Numbered from the stretch's first letter, positions 1 through 11,028 are shown. The stretch: 64,000 nt of DNA from Pomphorhynchus laevis (GCA_012934845.2 WNNJ02003809.1:124001-188000); one strand, 5' to 3'. The notes: generated by a model from the letters alone, not told the origin. Numbers and translations are program-made.

Positions 1-785
1 GATTTACATTTAAATCATTAGAATTAACCTCTTTCATTAGTATATCATAATAAAGCTTTTTGCATATGAAGACAAAGTTATTACTAGCTTTATCAATAGT
101 TGTTATTATATAGTTATCCTTTAATTTAGTAAGTTCTTTATACATATCTTTATTAATTTTATCTTTCCTTTTATAATTGTTTGTTATTTTCATTTTATTT
201 TTAATTTTATCAAATATATAATCTTTCCAAATTTTTATCTTAGATATATTCGAGCTTTCACTATTAATCAGCTTACTAAAGTAATCATTTAAGTTATTAT
301 ATAACGAACTGTATATTTTATTTTTGTCGTTGTTGTTATTTAATCTATATTTATACCCTTTCGATAGCAGCTTTCTTAATTCACAATTTTCAATTAATTC
401 TAGATTATGGGTACATATATGTTCATTTATTTTATCAAAACTAAGACTTTTACAATTGCATTCTGTTTCCATTATGTTTCTAATATTATCGTTACATATT
501 GATTTTAATTCTTTATTATAATTACAAATTTTTCGTCCTAATGGTGGTAGGAGTTTATACCTTATTTTAGGAATATATTTACTTAAATCTGACCCTATTA
601 TTTCTTTACTTTTAGAATTATTTAAAAGTCCGGCTATATTTATGTTATCTATACATTTATTAATGAAGTTTATGGTTAATGTATATTTTCTATTGTTATT
701 ATTTACATTTATTGTACGATTATAGTATTTTGTATTACAATAACTGTCTATTATACAACTTAGCCTATCATAGTCGTTAATTAAT
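1..785 (-). mobile_element. Penelope-like retroelement fragment, inverted
   Basis: The reverse complement of this stretch matches the 5' half of the element at 15.66-16.52 kb almost base for base, including the coding segment that begins METECNCKSL there. The fragment is cut by the left edge of the window. It carries the region upstream of the reverse transcriptase palm, including the segment related to TDKASNNFVF, where the family usually has a conserved ADK-type motif. Assignment to Penelope-like elements rests on the related full copies; the exact clade is uncertain. Confidence 0.7.
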
Positions 786-844
786 TTTTGATTAATTTTT
801 AATTAATTTTTAATTAATCTCTAATTATTAATTTTTAATAATTA

Positions 845-1010
845 GAGATTAATATTAGAGTAACTGTATTTGTATCAGGCTTCAGAGCCCTATTAGTTTT
901 GTTTTTCAGATAATTGTTTTTATTAATTATAATTGAATAGAATTATTCCAATTTTTATAAGTAAGAATTTTTTAAAAATCAATTTTTATGAACTGATTAT
1001 ATACAATTAT
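845..1010 (-). repeat. Penelope-like 3' tail segment, inverted
   Basis: Read on the minus strand, this segment matches the + strand at about 50095-50280, including GGGCTCTGAAGCCTGATAC and CAGTTACTCTAATATTAATC. It is a diverged piece of the structured 3' region seen intact at 18569-18717. The short AT-rich stretch before it (786-844) holds simple TTAATTTTT repeats. Confidence 0.6.
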
Positions 1011-1543
1011 TTATTTTGTAAAATAAATATAAATATAATATCTATATCAATATTATAAATATAACATTGATATATTATATTATATGGACTAATTGTATCA
1101 CTTGAAAAGGACTGTTGAAAATTCGTGATTAACATTCTCTTGTTTCTTCTTGATGTTTATACGCCGTGAACAAAATATATAAATATTAAATATACAATTT
1201 AAAAATCTATAAAATATTGAAATGTGTTTAGAGAAATAATTTCTCAAATTATTATATAATTATAGTAATATTTATATTTTATATTTATATATTATTATAT
1301 ATTTATATATAAATGTATAATGTATATTATATATTTATATATAATATAAATATTTATATAAATATAAATATTAAATCTGCAATTTAAAAATCTATAATTG
1401 ATAATAATAAATTAATATAGGCTTCAATATGGAAATGTGTTTCAGAAAGTAAATAAATATTTGATAATTATTTATCAATTTATACTTTACATTTAATTTC
1501 ACAATAACAAAATTGAATTGATTATTACAGCTGATTTGAACAA
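1011..1543. other. AT-rich upstream region of the homeobox gene
   Basis: No open coding stretch is visible. The sequence is mostly TA-rich simple sequence. A good 3' splice site (ATTATTACAG, ending at 1530) lies 13 bases before the start codon at 1544, so a 5' noncoding exon or a trans-spliced leader may join here. No core promoter can be assigned. Confidence 0.4.
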
Positions 1544-1764
1544 ATGACGCAAAATCAATCTAACTCTACAAATTGCCCTGGATGCACTAATGAATTCTGC
1601 GAGGCTACCCACTTGTTATTATCTAGTAATTTTGGCGTTAATCCGAAAGATAATAACGAAAAGCCAGTTTGCCTAGGAATGTATTCGCCTCAAACACCGT
1701 TGGCTAAAGACGAGCCCACAGTGAAACATCAAAATGAAATCCATACCGGGAAAAAGCGAAAACG
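1544..1764 (+). CDS. Homeobox gene, coding exon 1
   Basis: This exon encodes about 73 residues starting MTQNQSNSTNC and ending GKKRKR, a basic run that may serve in nuclear import. The ATG at 1544 is chosen because an in-frame TGA lies just upstream and a 3' splice site ends at 1530. The exon closes at ACG|GTAAAG with two bases left over. Exon 2 at 3331 supplies exactly one base after an AG, giving an Arg codon and keeping frame. The region has no recognised domain of its own. It is assigned to the homeobox gene from phase, strand, distance (1.57-kb intron) and lack of any competing partner; this is inference. Confidence 0.7.
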
Positions 1765-1929
1765 GTAAAGTATAATTTTACGGGTTATCATTCAATCTGT
1801 ATTTTGCAAATACAATATTTTAATATTTAAATTTTAAAATGTTTTATGTTTAAAAAATAATTTAAACATTAATTTAAATATTTAATGTCAATTTTGTAAC
1901 AAGAAATCGATTTCATTTGTATTCATCTA

Positions 1930-2970
1930 GAATTCGCAATTTTTCGTTAAAAAATATATTGAATTGGAATTATGCTATTATTTGTATGTCTTTGGCATAT
2001 ATTTGACATTAAACTTTAATTACAATTTAAATTTCTATCAATAATTTGTTCAATAGAAATATCGATAATATGTAAAGCTTTTATTTAATTAAAATTATAT
2101 ATTAAATATTTAATTAAAGAGAATATTTGCTTAGAGATTTAAAGTGTTCATACAAAATATCTCCTAATTGTGTTATTATGTATTAAGAAAAAATGTTTGT
2201 GTTAAACCCTGCCGTCAATTGAGAGTACAGAATTTAAAACCAATCTTTAATTTCAATTTGATATTTCTTTTACTTTATATTCTTTTACTTTAGAATTCGC
2301 AATTTTTCGTTAAAAATATATTGAATTGGAATTATGCTATTAGTTGTATGTCTTTGGCATATATTTGACATGAAACTTTGATTACAATTTAAATTTCTAT
2401 TGATAATTTGTTCAATAGAAATATCGATAATATGTAAAGCTTTAATTTAATTAAAATGATATATTAAATATTTAATTTAAGGGAATATTTGATTAGAGAT
2501 TTAAAGTGTTCATAAAAAATATCTCCTGTCTTTGGCATATATTTAACATGAAACTTTGATTACAATTTAAATTTCTATTGATAATTTGTTCAATAGAAAT
2601 ATCGATAATATGTAAAGCTTTAATTTAATTAAAATGATATATTAAATATTTAATTAAAGGGAATATTTGATTAGAGATTTTTTATAATATTAATAATTAT
2701 ATTTTGAAACGGAATGAGACATTCTGGGGGGAATAATTATTTTTGTATCTAAATGCCATTCCCAGAAAAAAGAAATTGAATATTTCTTCGATAATTATAA
2801 TTATAATATTTAATAATTATAATGTTATACTATTAAGGTGTTCATAAAAATATCTCCTAATTGTGTTATTATGTATTAAGAAATAATGTTTGTGTTAAAC
2901 TTTACCGTCGATTGATAGTACAGAATTTAAAACCAATCTTTAATTTCAATTTGATATTTCTTTTACTTTA
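1930..2970. repeat. Tandem repeats inside intron 1 of the homeobox gene
   Basis: A block beginning AATTCGCAATTTTTCG recurs at about 1930 and 2293. Its later part (GTCTTTGGCATATATTT onward) recurs a third time from about 2527. A second shared block with TGTGTTATTATGTATTAAG is at about 2168 and 2858. The copies are 90-98% alike, which indicates recent local duplication. No coding potential is seen. Confidence 0.8.
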
Positions 2971-3330
2971 TTTTCAGATTTTAAATTAGTAAAATTGTGT
3001 TTTGAGCTGAAAGTGAAAATTATTGGAATCTTTAGGAACAAATACAGTTATATTATGGTTATATCTAATTAAATTATCAAAGACATTATAGACGTGAATA
3101 CTTAAAAAGTATTAATTTATATTAAGGTTCATAATCTTCTATTCACAGATATCATAGGAAGATACTTCAACATTAACGACGGTCATTTTTAGATATTAAC
3201 AGACAATCGGACGTGGAAAATTTTTAGAGTTCAAGAAATTGTTAAATTTCTTTAAATAAACTCGTAAATAAATATTCATCATTATTTTTATCATATTTTG
3301 TGATAATTGCAAAAGTTTTTGTGCTTATAG

Positions 3331-3471
3331 AAATGCAGAAGTTGTCAGTAGTAATGATATATTAGACGAATGTAATGATATGCCGAGAAAGAAGGTATTT
3401 TTGTCATTTGGTATTGATCAAATTCTATCAAAGGAGTATAAAGGTAAATATAGAGAACCATCAATCAGCTG
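3331..3471 (+). CDS. Homeobox gene, coding exon 2 (EH1-like motif)
   Basis: Following a 3' splice site (GTGCTTATAG, ending at 3330), this exon encodes NAEVVSSNDILDECND and then MPRKKVFLSFGIDQILSKEY. FGIDQILS is a close match to the Engrailed-homology-1 octapeptide, a Groucho/TLE corepressor-binding motif; the TLX/HOX11 family carries FGIDQIL. The frame is the same as that of the homeodomain exon. The exon can end at CTG|GTAAGT, a consensus 5' splice site at 3472. If that site is not used, the same frame meets TAA at 3473-3475. The start is fixed by phase agreement with exon 1. The presence of an EH1 motif just before a homeodomain makes a transcriptional repressor likely. Confidence 0.7.
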
Positions 3472-3510
3472 GTAAGTAGATAACACTGATTTAGGAGGAA
3501 ACTCAATTAG

Positions 3511-3862
3511 CTTAGAAAACACGGATAGCGGATATACGACAGGGTCGTTGGTCTGCTCAAGTCTCGACGATCAGCGTATTCAGGCGATCATGTTGGACAG
3601 CCAAATACCCGAATGTAACCAAGATGCTAGTAACGAGACATGCATCGAAGTCAATCCATTACAATCAGATTGTCAAAATAGCCTTACAGTGGAGACGGAG
3701 TCGAAAGTTACCCGAAGATCAATACGAAAGAAGAAAAGAACAAAGTTTACTGATTTCCAACGATATTATCTTAAAAAGCTTTACAGAAAAGCAGAATACC
3801 CTGAACACCACGAAATCGAAAAAATAGCCAGAGACCTAAATCTAACAATGACGAATATTAAG
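3511..3862 (+). CDS. Homeobox gene, coding exon 3 (homeodomain helices 1-2)
   Basis: This exon encodes an acidic/serine linker (LENTDSGYTTGSLV and on) and the first 46 residues of a homeodomain, from KKKRTKFTDFQRYYLKKLYR to LTMTNIK. Key positions fit the family: R5, F8, L16 and Y20, with Y25 and P26 in the loop. It ends at AAG|GTAAGA with phase 0, that is between homeodomain residues 46 and 47, an intron site common in paired-class genes and found elsewhere. The 5' end is uncertain. Both 3511 (after TCAATTAG) and 3529 (after ACGGATAG) keep frame with a donor at 3472, giving a 39- or 57-bp intron. Without splicing, a TAA at 3473 interrupts the frame. Confidence 0.85.
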
Positions 3863-4609
3863 GTAAGAGATGAAATTGATTAAATCACCTGAATCTGGAA
3901 TCAATAGATCTATTAGACATATAGATTCTGGTTTGATATCATTTAATATCATTTACAAAAACAGCATGTGTAATCCATGTTTATATATTTTATATATTTT
4001 TATATCTATACAAAATCCAACAGCATGTGTAATCCGTTGGGAAAATGAATGACAAAATCCATATTTTGTATAGAATATAATAATTCCAAAGATTACTACT
4101 TAAACCAAAATACAGAATTATATAAACAGATAACAATCAAGATCTTTTTAAATGTCGGTAACGTGTGCTAAAATAATACGTATATATAATTAACAGAAAT
4201 GCTATCAAAATACAAATTGATATTTTACGATTTCACCATAGAAAATACTTGCGTTAGCAGAAAATATTTCAAATATACTAAAATATATCAAATCATATTA
4301 TTTAGATACTCAAAAATATTTTACCAAAAGCTTTTTTCAACAAATAATTGTTTACAAAATGAATTAAAATCCTCGATGTTTGACTTATTGTCCAAGATAA
4401 ATAAAGAAAATATAAATTTGTAATAAATTTGTAAAAAATTTATAGCTACTTAAAAATTTATCTATTTATGACCGAAATAGATAAAATAAATCTTATAAAA
4501 TTTCATTTTTTATTAGTAGATTCTATTTTAAAATAAATTATAATTAATTTAATTATAATTAACTAAATTAACTAAATTTTAATTATATTTTACAAATTTA
4601 TCGTTTCAG

Positions 4610-4960
4610 GTGTGGTTTCAAAACAGACGATCGCGGAAGAAGAAGGCTGCAGAGCAGAGTGATAATTCAGACAACGACACTCAACCCATATTCATTAATC
4701 CTAAGACTTTTTGCCACATGCCCATAATTACCGATAATCCGTTGATGCATCAAGCCTCAATCCAATTCCAGCAACTAATGAATCAGAGTCGTATTTTTCA
4801 GATCCCATATCCCCCACCACCACATCGGCCAATGTACTGTACCAGCACCCCCGCCAAACCCCAACAGAAAAACGAGCAGTCACAAAAGCAACTTTTTAGA
4901 CCATACCTACCCAGCAGTGAAGATGAGTTACGCAACATCAGTGATTCAGATGAAAACTAG
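4610..4960 (+). CDS. Homeobox gene, last exon (recognition helix)
   Basis: After the acceptor TCGTTTCAG at 4601-4609 the exon opens in phase 0 with VWFQNRRSRKKK, which completes the homeodomain with W48, F49, Q50, N51 and R53 all present. Glutamine at position 50 is typical of TAAT-binding domains outside the K50 group. The following 100 residues are low-complexity (PYPPPPHRPMY, acidic SSEDELRNISDSDEN) and end at TAG. With the four exons joined the protein is about 354 residues. The DNA-binding residues look intact. The class is unclear: the domain is divergent, the EH1 motif resembles TLX, and the intron position resembles paired-class genes. It is probably a nuclear transcription factor. 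Confidence 0.92.
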   Translation: MWFQNRRSRKKKAAEQSDNSDNDTQPIFINPKTFCHMPIITDNPLMHQASIQFQQLMNQSRIFQIPYPPPPHRPMYCTSTPAKPQQKNEQSQKQLFRPYLPSSEDELRNISDSDEN

Positions 4961-5690
4961 ATATGGCAGAGTAAATACGAAATCCATTAAATACTCGAGC
5001 CATATCAAGTATTCATTTGATCATTGTAAGGGGTAGGTGACATTACGAACAAGATCGCTTACGCACTTGTTCAAATCACCGCCCCTATAGCATTTCAATT
5101 TGAACGCAGATCAGGATAATAGTCAATGTCGATGATATTGACTATTACTCCATTCAGTCGCATCTATATTTTATTTTTATTTCATTTTATTGACCTTTCA
5201 TTTTCATACTTATCAGCTTAAGCGAACTATGCGTTTCCAGGTAGAATACTATTTCATTAGATATGAGACGTTAGTAGTTCATAAGTAGCTTAAGAGCATG
5301 CGGTTTAAGGGTTTTATAAAATCGATTTTTTTTGAGAAAGTGTATGGCGTATTGTAAAGATCAGAGCTTCCAGTGAGTGGTGTAAATTGAGTTTCAAGAT
5401 TAAGGATTTGGAAATATAAAGGATTTTTTATAAGATTAAGGATTTGATTACGCGTGTTAGTTTCGAAAATTAAGATTTTGAAAGGAAAACTCCATTGGGT
5501 TTGATAGTGTCGTTATTAGCCTATGATACTTTTATATTTTGAAATTTTTAAAGTTTGGAAAAGTCCGAAGTAAAGTATCTGAGGTATGATAAGATCACAG
5601 TTTTAGATATTTTTAATTGTGATATAGAAATATTTATGGATATTTATAAAATCGAAAATCCTAAGAATGACGACATTACGGGAAACATAG
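4961..5690. other. 3' flank of the homeobox gene
   Basis: This 730-base stretch holds no open frame of note. The first 250 bases are less AT-rich than the surroundings and may be 3' untranslated sequence. No clear AATAAA is seen near the stop codon. Confidence 0.4.
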
Positions 5691-6315
5691 GTTGTTAAGA
5701 GTTTGAATGATAAGATTTTCGTAGTTTACGTTTGTGAATTAAGAAATGTGTTTGAATGATAGTTATAGACTAACTATAATATTAAATAGATTATTAAAAT
5801 GTTTGAGTTCGTTAAAATGTAAGATTGGTTGCAAAGAGTGATTAATTTAATTTTAAGTTTATTTCTACAAATGATTAGAGAACTTGTATATGATATACTA
5901 AGTTGTAAACAGTTTGAAGGATAAGATTTTCGTAGTTTACGTTTGTGAATTAAGAAATGTGTTTGAATGATAGTTATAGACTAACTATAATATTAAATAG
6001 ATCATTAAAATGTTTGCGTTCGTTAAAATGTAAGATTGGTTGCGAAGAGTGATTAATTTAATTTTAAGTTTATTTCTACAAATGATTTGAGAACATGTAT
6101 ATGATATACTAAGTTGTAAACAGTTTGAATGATAAGATTTTCGTAGTTTACGTTTGTGAATTTAGAAATGTGTTTGAACGACAATTATAGACTAACTATA
6201 ATATTAAATAGATTATTAAAATGTTTGAGTTCGTTAAAATGTAAGATTGCTTGCGAAGAGTGATTAATTTAATTTTAAGTTTATTTCTACAAATGATTTG
6301 AGAGCTTGTATATGA
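5691..6315. repeat. Tandem repeat, about 211-bp unit, three copies
   Basis: Units begin at 5691, 5903 and 6113 with AGTTTGAATGATAAGATTTT or a one-base variant. Each continues through TCGTAGTTTACGTTTG to AATGATTTGAGA. Spacing is 212 and 210 bases, and copies differ at only a few positions. No gene is seen. Confidence 0.85.
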
Positions 6316-7680
6316 TGATTAAAAGTATATTTACAACTTTTATTTGATAATTTTTATAAAGCTTAAAAAGCATAAAAATTCCAAATGCTTTTAATTTCAA
6401 AGTTGTTTTGTCTATTTTTGTATTTGGATAGCATTCATTTTTCTGTTTTTTTTTGGACAAAAACTCAAAAAATATAAAAAAATACAAAAAACCCAAAAGG
6501 TATAAAATTGTATCAATTTTTGTTTAACTTTTGTTAATTTGATGTTTTAAGTTATTCGTTCTGTCGATTTTGTTTTCACTTTTAATTTTGGTATGCGATC
6601 TGCGATAACAATCACTTATGATAAATATATTATTTATAGACATAAATAATAAATTAAATATAAATAATCATATAATAATTATAATAATTTCTCAAAAATA
6701 TATAATAAAAAATAAATATTATTTAAATTCAAATTAATTAACATTGCCATTTAAAGTTAAATGGTAATTCTAGATTTTTTACTAAGATTTATACACAGTT
6801 CTTTTAAAATATTATTCGAATTCAATTAAAGTTGTTTCATTTATAATGATAGCTTTTATCGTAGTTTTTAAAAAACAAATTATTTTAATTTAAATATTTA
6901 TAATAAAATATTCTGGATAATTGAAATTTATAAAGTATTGAAAAGTATTTGATATAAAATATTTAATTTAAAGTATAAGTATTTATGTATTTATGTATTG
7001 TATTCTTGCAATTAAAGTGTATAATTATTAATCAACATTCATATTAAATAATTCATATTAAGAAAATTAAATATTATCATGATATAATTGTAATATAATT
7101 ATTACAATTATAATATAAATAATATTTTTATTAATAAGTTGTTATAATATAATAATACATAAAAAATAATATTATATTTATATATCAATATCATAATATG
7201 TTAAATAGATATACAAAATACAAAATTATGACAAAAATTATGGAATTTATAGATAAATGTATTTAATAATAAAAATATGCTAAAAGATATAATTTAATTT
7301 AATATAATAATATTAAAATTATAATTTAATAATAAAATTATAATGTTACAGATTATAATTTTATTTTATATTTATAATACACTTTAAATTCTAATTATTC
7401 AAAAAAACATTTGAATATTTTATATTCTCTATTATTCATTTGTTATAAAAAATATCCCATTATTTTGTCGAATTAAACTAAATTAAACTAATTTAGTTAA
7501 ATTAAATTAAACTTAATTAACTTAAAATTTTCAAATATCCGTTTAACGTATTTTTCGTGGGATGTTCGTGTTTAAACAAGCCTTATTTATTCTTCTAAAG
7601 CCTTATTTACAAAGAATTCTCTTATATTCTAGAAGAATAAATTAAGGTTTAGCTTTTAAATAGTTGATACTGATCCATTA
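6316..7680. other. AT-rich intergenic stretch
   Basis: The region is extremely AT-rich with runs of TTAATAAT-like sequence and only short chance frames. No gene, RNA or mobile element could be supported. Confidence 0.4.
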
Positions 7681-7905
7681 CTGATAGAGAATTATTGGAG
7701 CTGAATCAAAGAAAAGAGGAAATTATTTTTGATATTTCGCTAACTTCTGTTAGCATCTTCAGAAAATTACCTGAAGTAATCTTTTGATCAAAAAAGAGAA
7801 GATTCTTTTTGATATTTCGCTAACTTTTGTTAGCATATTCGGAAAGTTAGGTGATTTTCTGAAGATGCTAACAGAAGTTAGCGAAATATCAAAAACTTCC
7901 CTTAA
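7681..7905. repeat. Foldback (MITE-like) element, copy 1
   Basis: An arm with GATATTTCGCTAACTTCTGTTAGCATCTTCAG-type sequence occurs twice in one direction (about 7730 and 7811) and once inverted (about 7859-7895). Outside it is TTATTGGAGCTGAATCAAAG, shared with the copies at 55.5 and 56.7 kb. Each arm contains its own small palindrome, GCTAAC-loop-GTTAGC. It looks like a nonautonomous inverted-repeat element in which one arm has been duplicated. Confidence 0.75.
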
Positions 7906-9050
7906 TGTTTTGATAATAAATTTGCATTAAAATTTACGTGAAAAAAGTATTTTACTGTAAGTAAAATACTATATTTATAGTATTATAAATATTTATAATT
8001 TATATATTAATTTATATATTATAAATTAATTATAGTAAAATATATTATAGTAAAATTTACTGTAGAGCTTGTTATCAACAAATATAATCAGCTTAACGAG
8101 GACGGACATGCATATTGTCATCATTATTGGATCAAAAATCCAATGTTTTTATACGAGTATCTTATTATACATAAACTTAACATTGCCAAAAGTTTAAACA
8201 TGCATTGTCAATCATTTGATTCCCGTTGTTTTTCAAATAGTTTTAAGATAAACCACCGCTTAGAAGTGCATATTTACATTTATCACAACTCACCTTACAT
8301 TGATAACAGCTAAGGTGCTATTTTACTAACAGACGAATTGATTTGAAGTAAACTTATTTAACAGCTTTGATTATAAGTGTAGTGACCGGCGGTAGATTGA
8401 TAACTAATGGACTCATTAGCAAATTGCATAAAAAGCTGTTAACATTTTCTTGTGTTTAAAATCGAAGTCAATTAGCAGCGAATTCAATCTCTTTGTAGAA
8501 ATCGATCTGCCGATTTTTGGTGCCAAAACTATTTATATCATATTATGTTTAAAAAAATATTGGTATAAATATCGTAAAATACATGTTTTGATGTAATTTA
8601 CATGTTATACCGGCTTTATCCTAAAAAAGCCTCGAATATAATTCTCTCAAGCTGACAACGGCATGTTCAAAAATAAAATAAATTACAGCCTAATGTAACC
8701 GGAGGATCTTAGTTTTATAAAGACAATGCACAACGGTCATAAATGTGTTGTGAAATATTTAGTACAAAGATGGATCGTAAAGAGTTTATTTAAAAGTTAA
8801 CTTTCTCTTAGAACGCAAACATTATATGGTCGATTGAATATACCAACGATGTATTAAAGCTACACTTGGTCACTAATTAGTCATTTGCCTTTTGAAACTA
8901 TAGATCCCATAGTATACAACGGAAAGTTTAAATCATTAACTTTATCACGGAATATACCCTTAAATACCTTATATATAACGACACCAAATGGTGTACTCGT
9001 AAATAAATAATTGTTTTCCTCACAAGGAGCCATAAACACCAGGCAGCATT
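7906..9050. other. Unassigned region, possible decayed element
   Basis: Base composition is less AT-biased than the flanks, which suggests old coding or retroelement sequence. The minus strand at about 8280-8320 can encode CYQCKVSCDKCKYAL, a CxxC-rich string, but the frame is short. No family could be assigned. Confidence 0.25.
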
Positions 9051-9128
9051 CGATATATCCTCATCAGACCGAAAAATAGAACCGAGTTATTCTCGCAATA
9101 TTCAAAGTCGCTACGTATGCCCAGTCAT

Positions 9129-9218
9129 CCTATGTGTGACGACGAACTTTAACAACGGACAACGCGTTTCGCTCTAACGGAGCTCATCAGAAAAGTGACT
9201 TTAATAATCATCCATAGG
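9129..9218 (-). ncRNA. Hammerhead ribozyme-like motif
   Basis: On the minus strand, CTGATGA (9190-9184) is followed by GCTC-CGTTA-GAGC, a 4-bp stem II with a five-base loop, and then by GAAAC (9170-9166). Both conserved core strings of a hammerhead are therefore exact. CCTATG and CATAGG, 25-30 bases outside the core on either side, can pair as part of an open stem I. Stem III would be short (ACG with CGT), as known for Penelope-element hammerheads. The cleavage site cannot be fixed with certainty. A weaker second core (CTGATGA then GAT-AT-ATC-GAA) lies at 9067-9048 on the same strand. Confidence 0.55.
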
Positions 9219-9220
9219 CA

Positions 9221-10690
9221 CCTTATATAGAGTGAAAACTTGGATTCATGTTATATAAATATAAATATATATACTTTTAACCATTAACTATATATATTTA
9301 TATATATATACTTTTAACTTTATGAAGTTAAAAGAAAAATTTATAATTCTTCATTTTAATTGCAATCCTTAGAATAGGACTGCTCGGACAGCCGAAATAT
9401 TGATTAAAAACAATTTGCGTATTTTTTAGAGGAAGACTCACCCTATTTACTGGACATTGATCATCACCTCCTTTAATTTAAAGAATTATATTTTTAGCGT
9501 TAAAACGTTCGAAAATTAACGAATTATGTCTTTGTTTGCTATAAGTATCATTTTCTACATACAGGATCAATTGATTGCAAGAATATACGCTGCAATTATT
9601 TGAAAACAACCTTATATTTAATCCGGAATATCATAGTAAAAAATAGTATTCAGAATAGCATCGGATTGCCAATATTTGTGCTCTATTAACATATTGTACG
9701 TGAGAACAGTAAGCAATTCAGATTACTTGATGTAACTTTGTTTAACGCAATCGACATTCGTTTCCCCACCTTCAATCAACAAATAAAAAATACAGCATCA
9801 CTCATGTGAATGTCATCTGTCGTGTGTTGAAATACAAATGAATTTTTATGGCATTCAATCAATTGAAATGGGCGTGGAAATCACACAATTCTGTTTTGAC
9901 GTCGTAAAACACATTATCGATAAAGTAACTGGTGATAATGTATTTTTCCATATATTTGCTTAATAACGCAAAACCCAGAAATGTTTAGTCAGGAAAACAA
10001 ATACGAGCTTTTCATGTCATTAACGAAAAGCTCATAATAACCAAATTTAAAATAGACTTTACGAGGAAGTGATAAAATGATAAACAAAGTCAATATGAGA
10101 TTTTACATTAGTTTAATGATAATGTTTAACAGTGAACCAATAAATTATTAATTGATTTTTGAATTCAAAAACAAAAGTACAGTATATCACATTAAGTGGT
10201 TGGACGTTGAATCATCTATATACTCTGCATATCACGTTTAACTTTAAAAATATTATTTTTAAAGATAAAAAATTTAAAAACTAAATAAAAAATGAATTGA
10301 CTAATCAATAAACGATGCATCCGAATAAGCAGTAGAGATCATTTAATGCGGCTCTGCTAGATTTTGTTAAATGAATTACCGTCAAATGTAAAATACTATA
10401 CAAATTGAATAAATATATTGAATTCTAATCTAATTCAGTCATTTAATTAGTTTCTTAAAAATAAATTACAATATATAAATTAAAAATAATGATAATCAAT
10501 TTGAAATAATAAATAAAATAGAGGTCATCATATATTTATCTAATGCGACTGTATTAAATTATTGTTAAATTTTTGCTTTCAAAATGTAACTTTCAAAATT
10601 TGGCATTCTAATTTTTTATACTAATGTATAATATTTAATATTATTTCAAAAATTACTATAAAATTTAATTAAATATATCTTACTAAAAGA
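9221..10690. other. Intergenic, no gene supported
   Basis: At 9370-9400 the + strand reads GGACTGCTCGGACAGCCGAAA, a hairpin followed by GAAA that resembles the stem II/GAAA half of a hammerhead without its partner. A short open stretch ends in IIDKVTGDNVFFHIFA near 9960 but has no recognised relative. The rest is AT-rich. Confidence 0.3.
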
Positions 10691-10947
10691 TTGTACCAGA
10701 AAGATTTCTGGTAACTTTACATTGAGTGTTAAATCTGGCTAGAAATGATTCCATATATAATTCACGCGGAATGGTCTCACACTCCCTCTTGGAAATTAAA
10801 AAATATATTAAATGATAAAAAGAGACCTGCGCTGGCATTTGCCGTTGATTTTGCTAATGATCCTATTTGGTGAAGCAGTAGTGCTGATTTAGCACTCAAA
10901 TGTGAAGTTACCAGAGGTCTTTCTAATACTTCATACACATGACTAGT

Positions 10948-11028
10948 GTGCCGTCTGTCAGTCTTCCTCTGTATCCAGCAGTGGGAGGGATCTGGCACTG
11001 ATGAGTCATTGTGATGACGAAACGGTAC
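10948..11028 (+). ncRNA. Hammerhead ribozyme, complete three-stem fold
   Basis: Reading 5' to 3': stem III left strand GTGCCGT (10948-10954), unpaired C17 at 10955 with predicted cleavage after it, stem I TGTCAG...CTGGCA (10956-10961 with 10992-10997) closed by a large loop with further TCTTCC/GGGAGG pairing, core CTGATGA (10998-11004), stem II GTCAT-TGTG-ATGAC (11005-11018), core GAA (11019-11021), stem III right strand ACGGTAC (11022-11028). Stem III has seven pairs, one of them G-U, and includes the expected A15.1-U16.1 pair. The core nucleotides agree with the hammerhead consensus. It opens at stem III, as do satellite/retroposon hammerheads in animals. The flanks are repeat-derived, so it probably belongs to a small retroposon rather than to a host transcript. 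Confidence 0.9.

Noticed and set aside
10777-10998. 73-codon minus-strand frame starting MPDPSHCWIQ
   Set aside because: It overlaps the hammerhead on the opposite strand and has no recognised domain; repeat-derived sequence explains it better.
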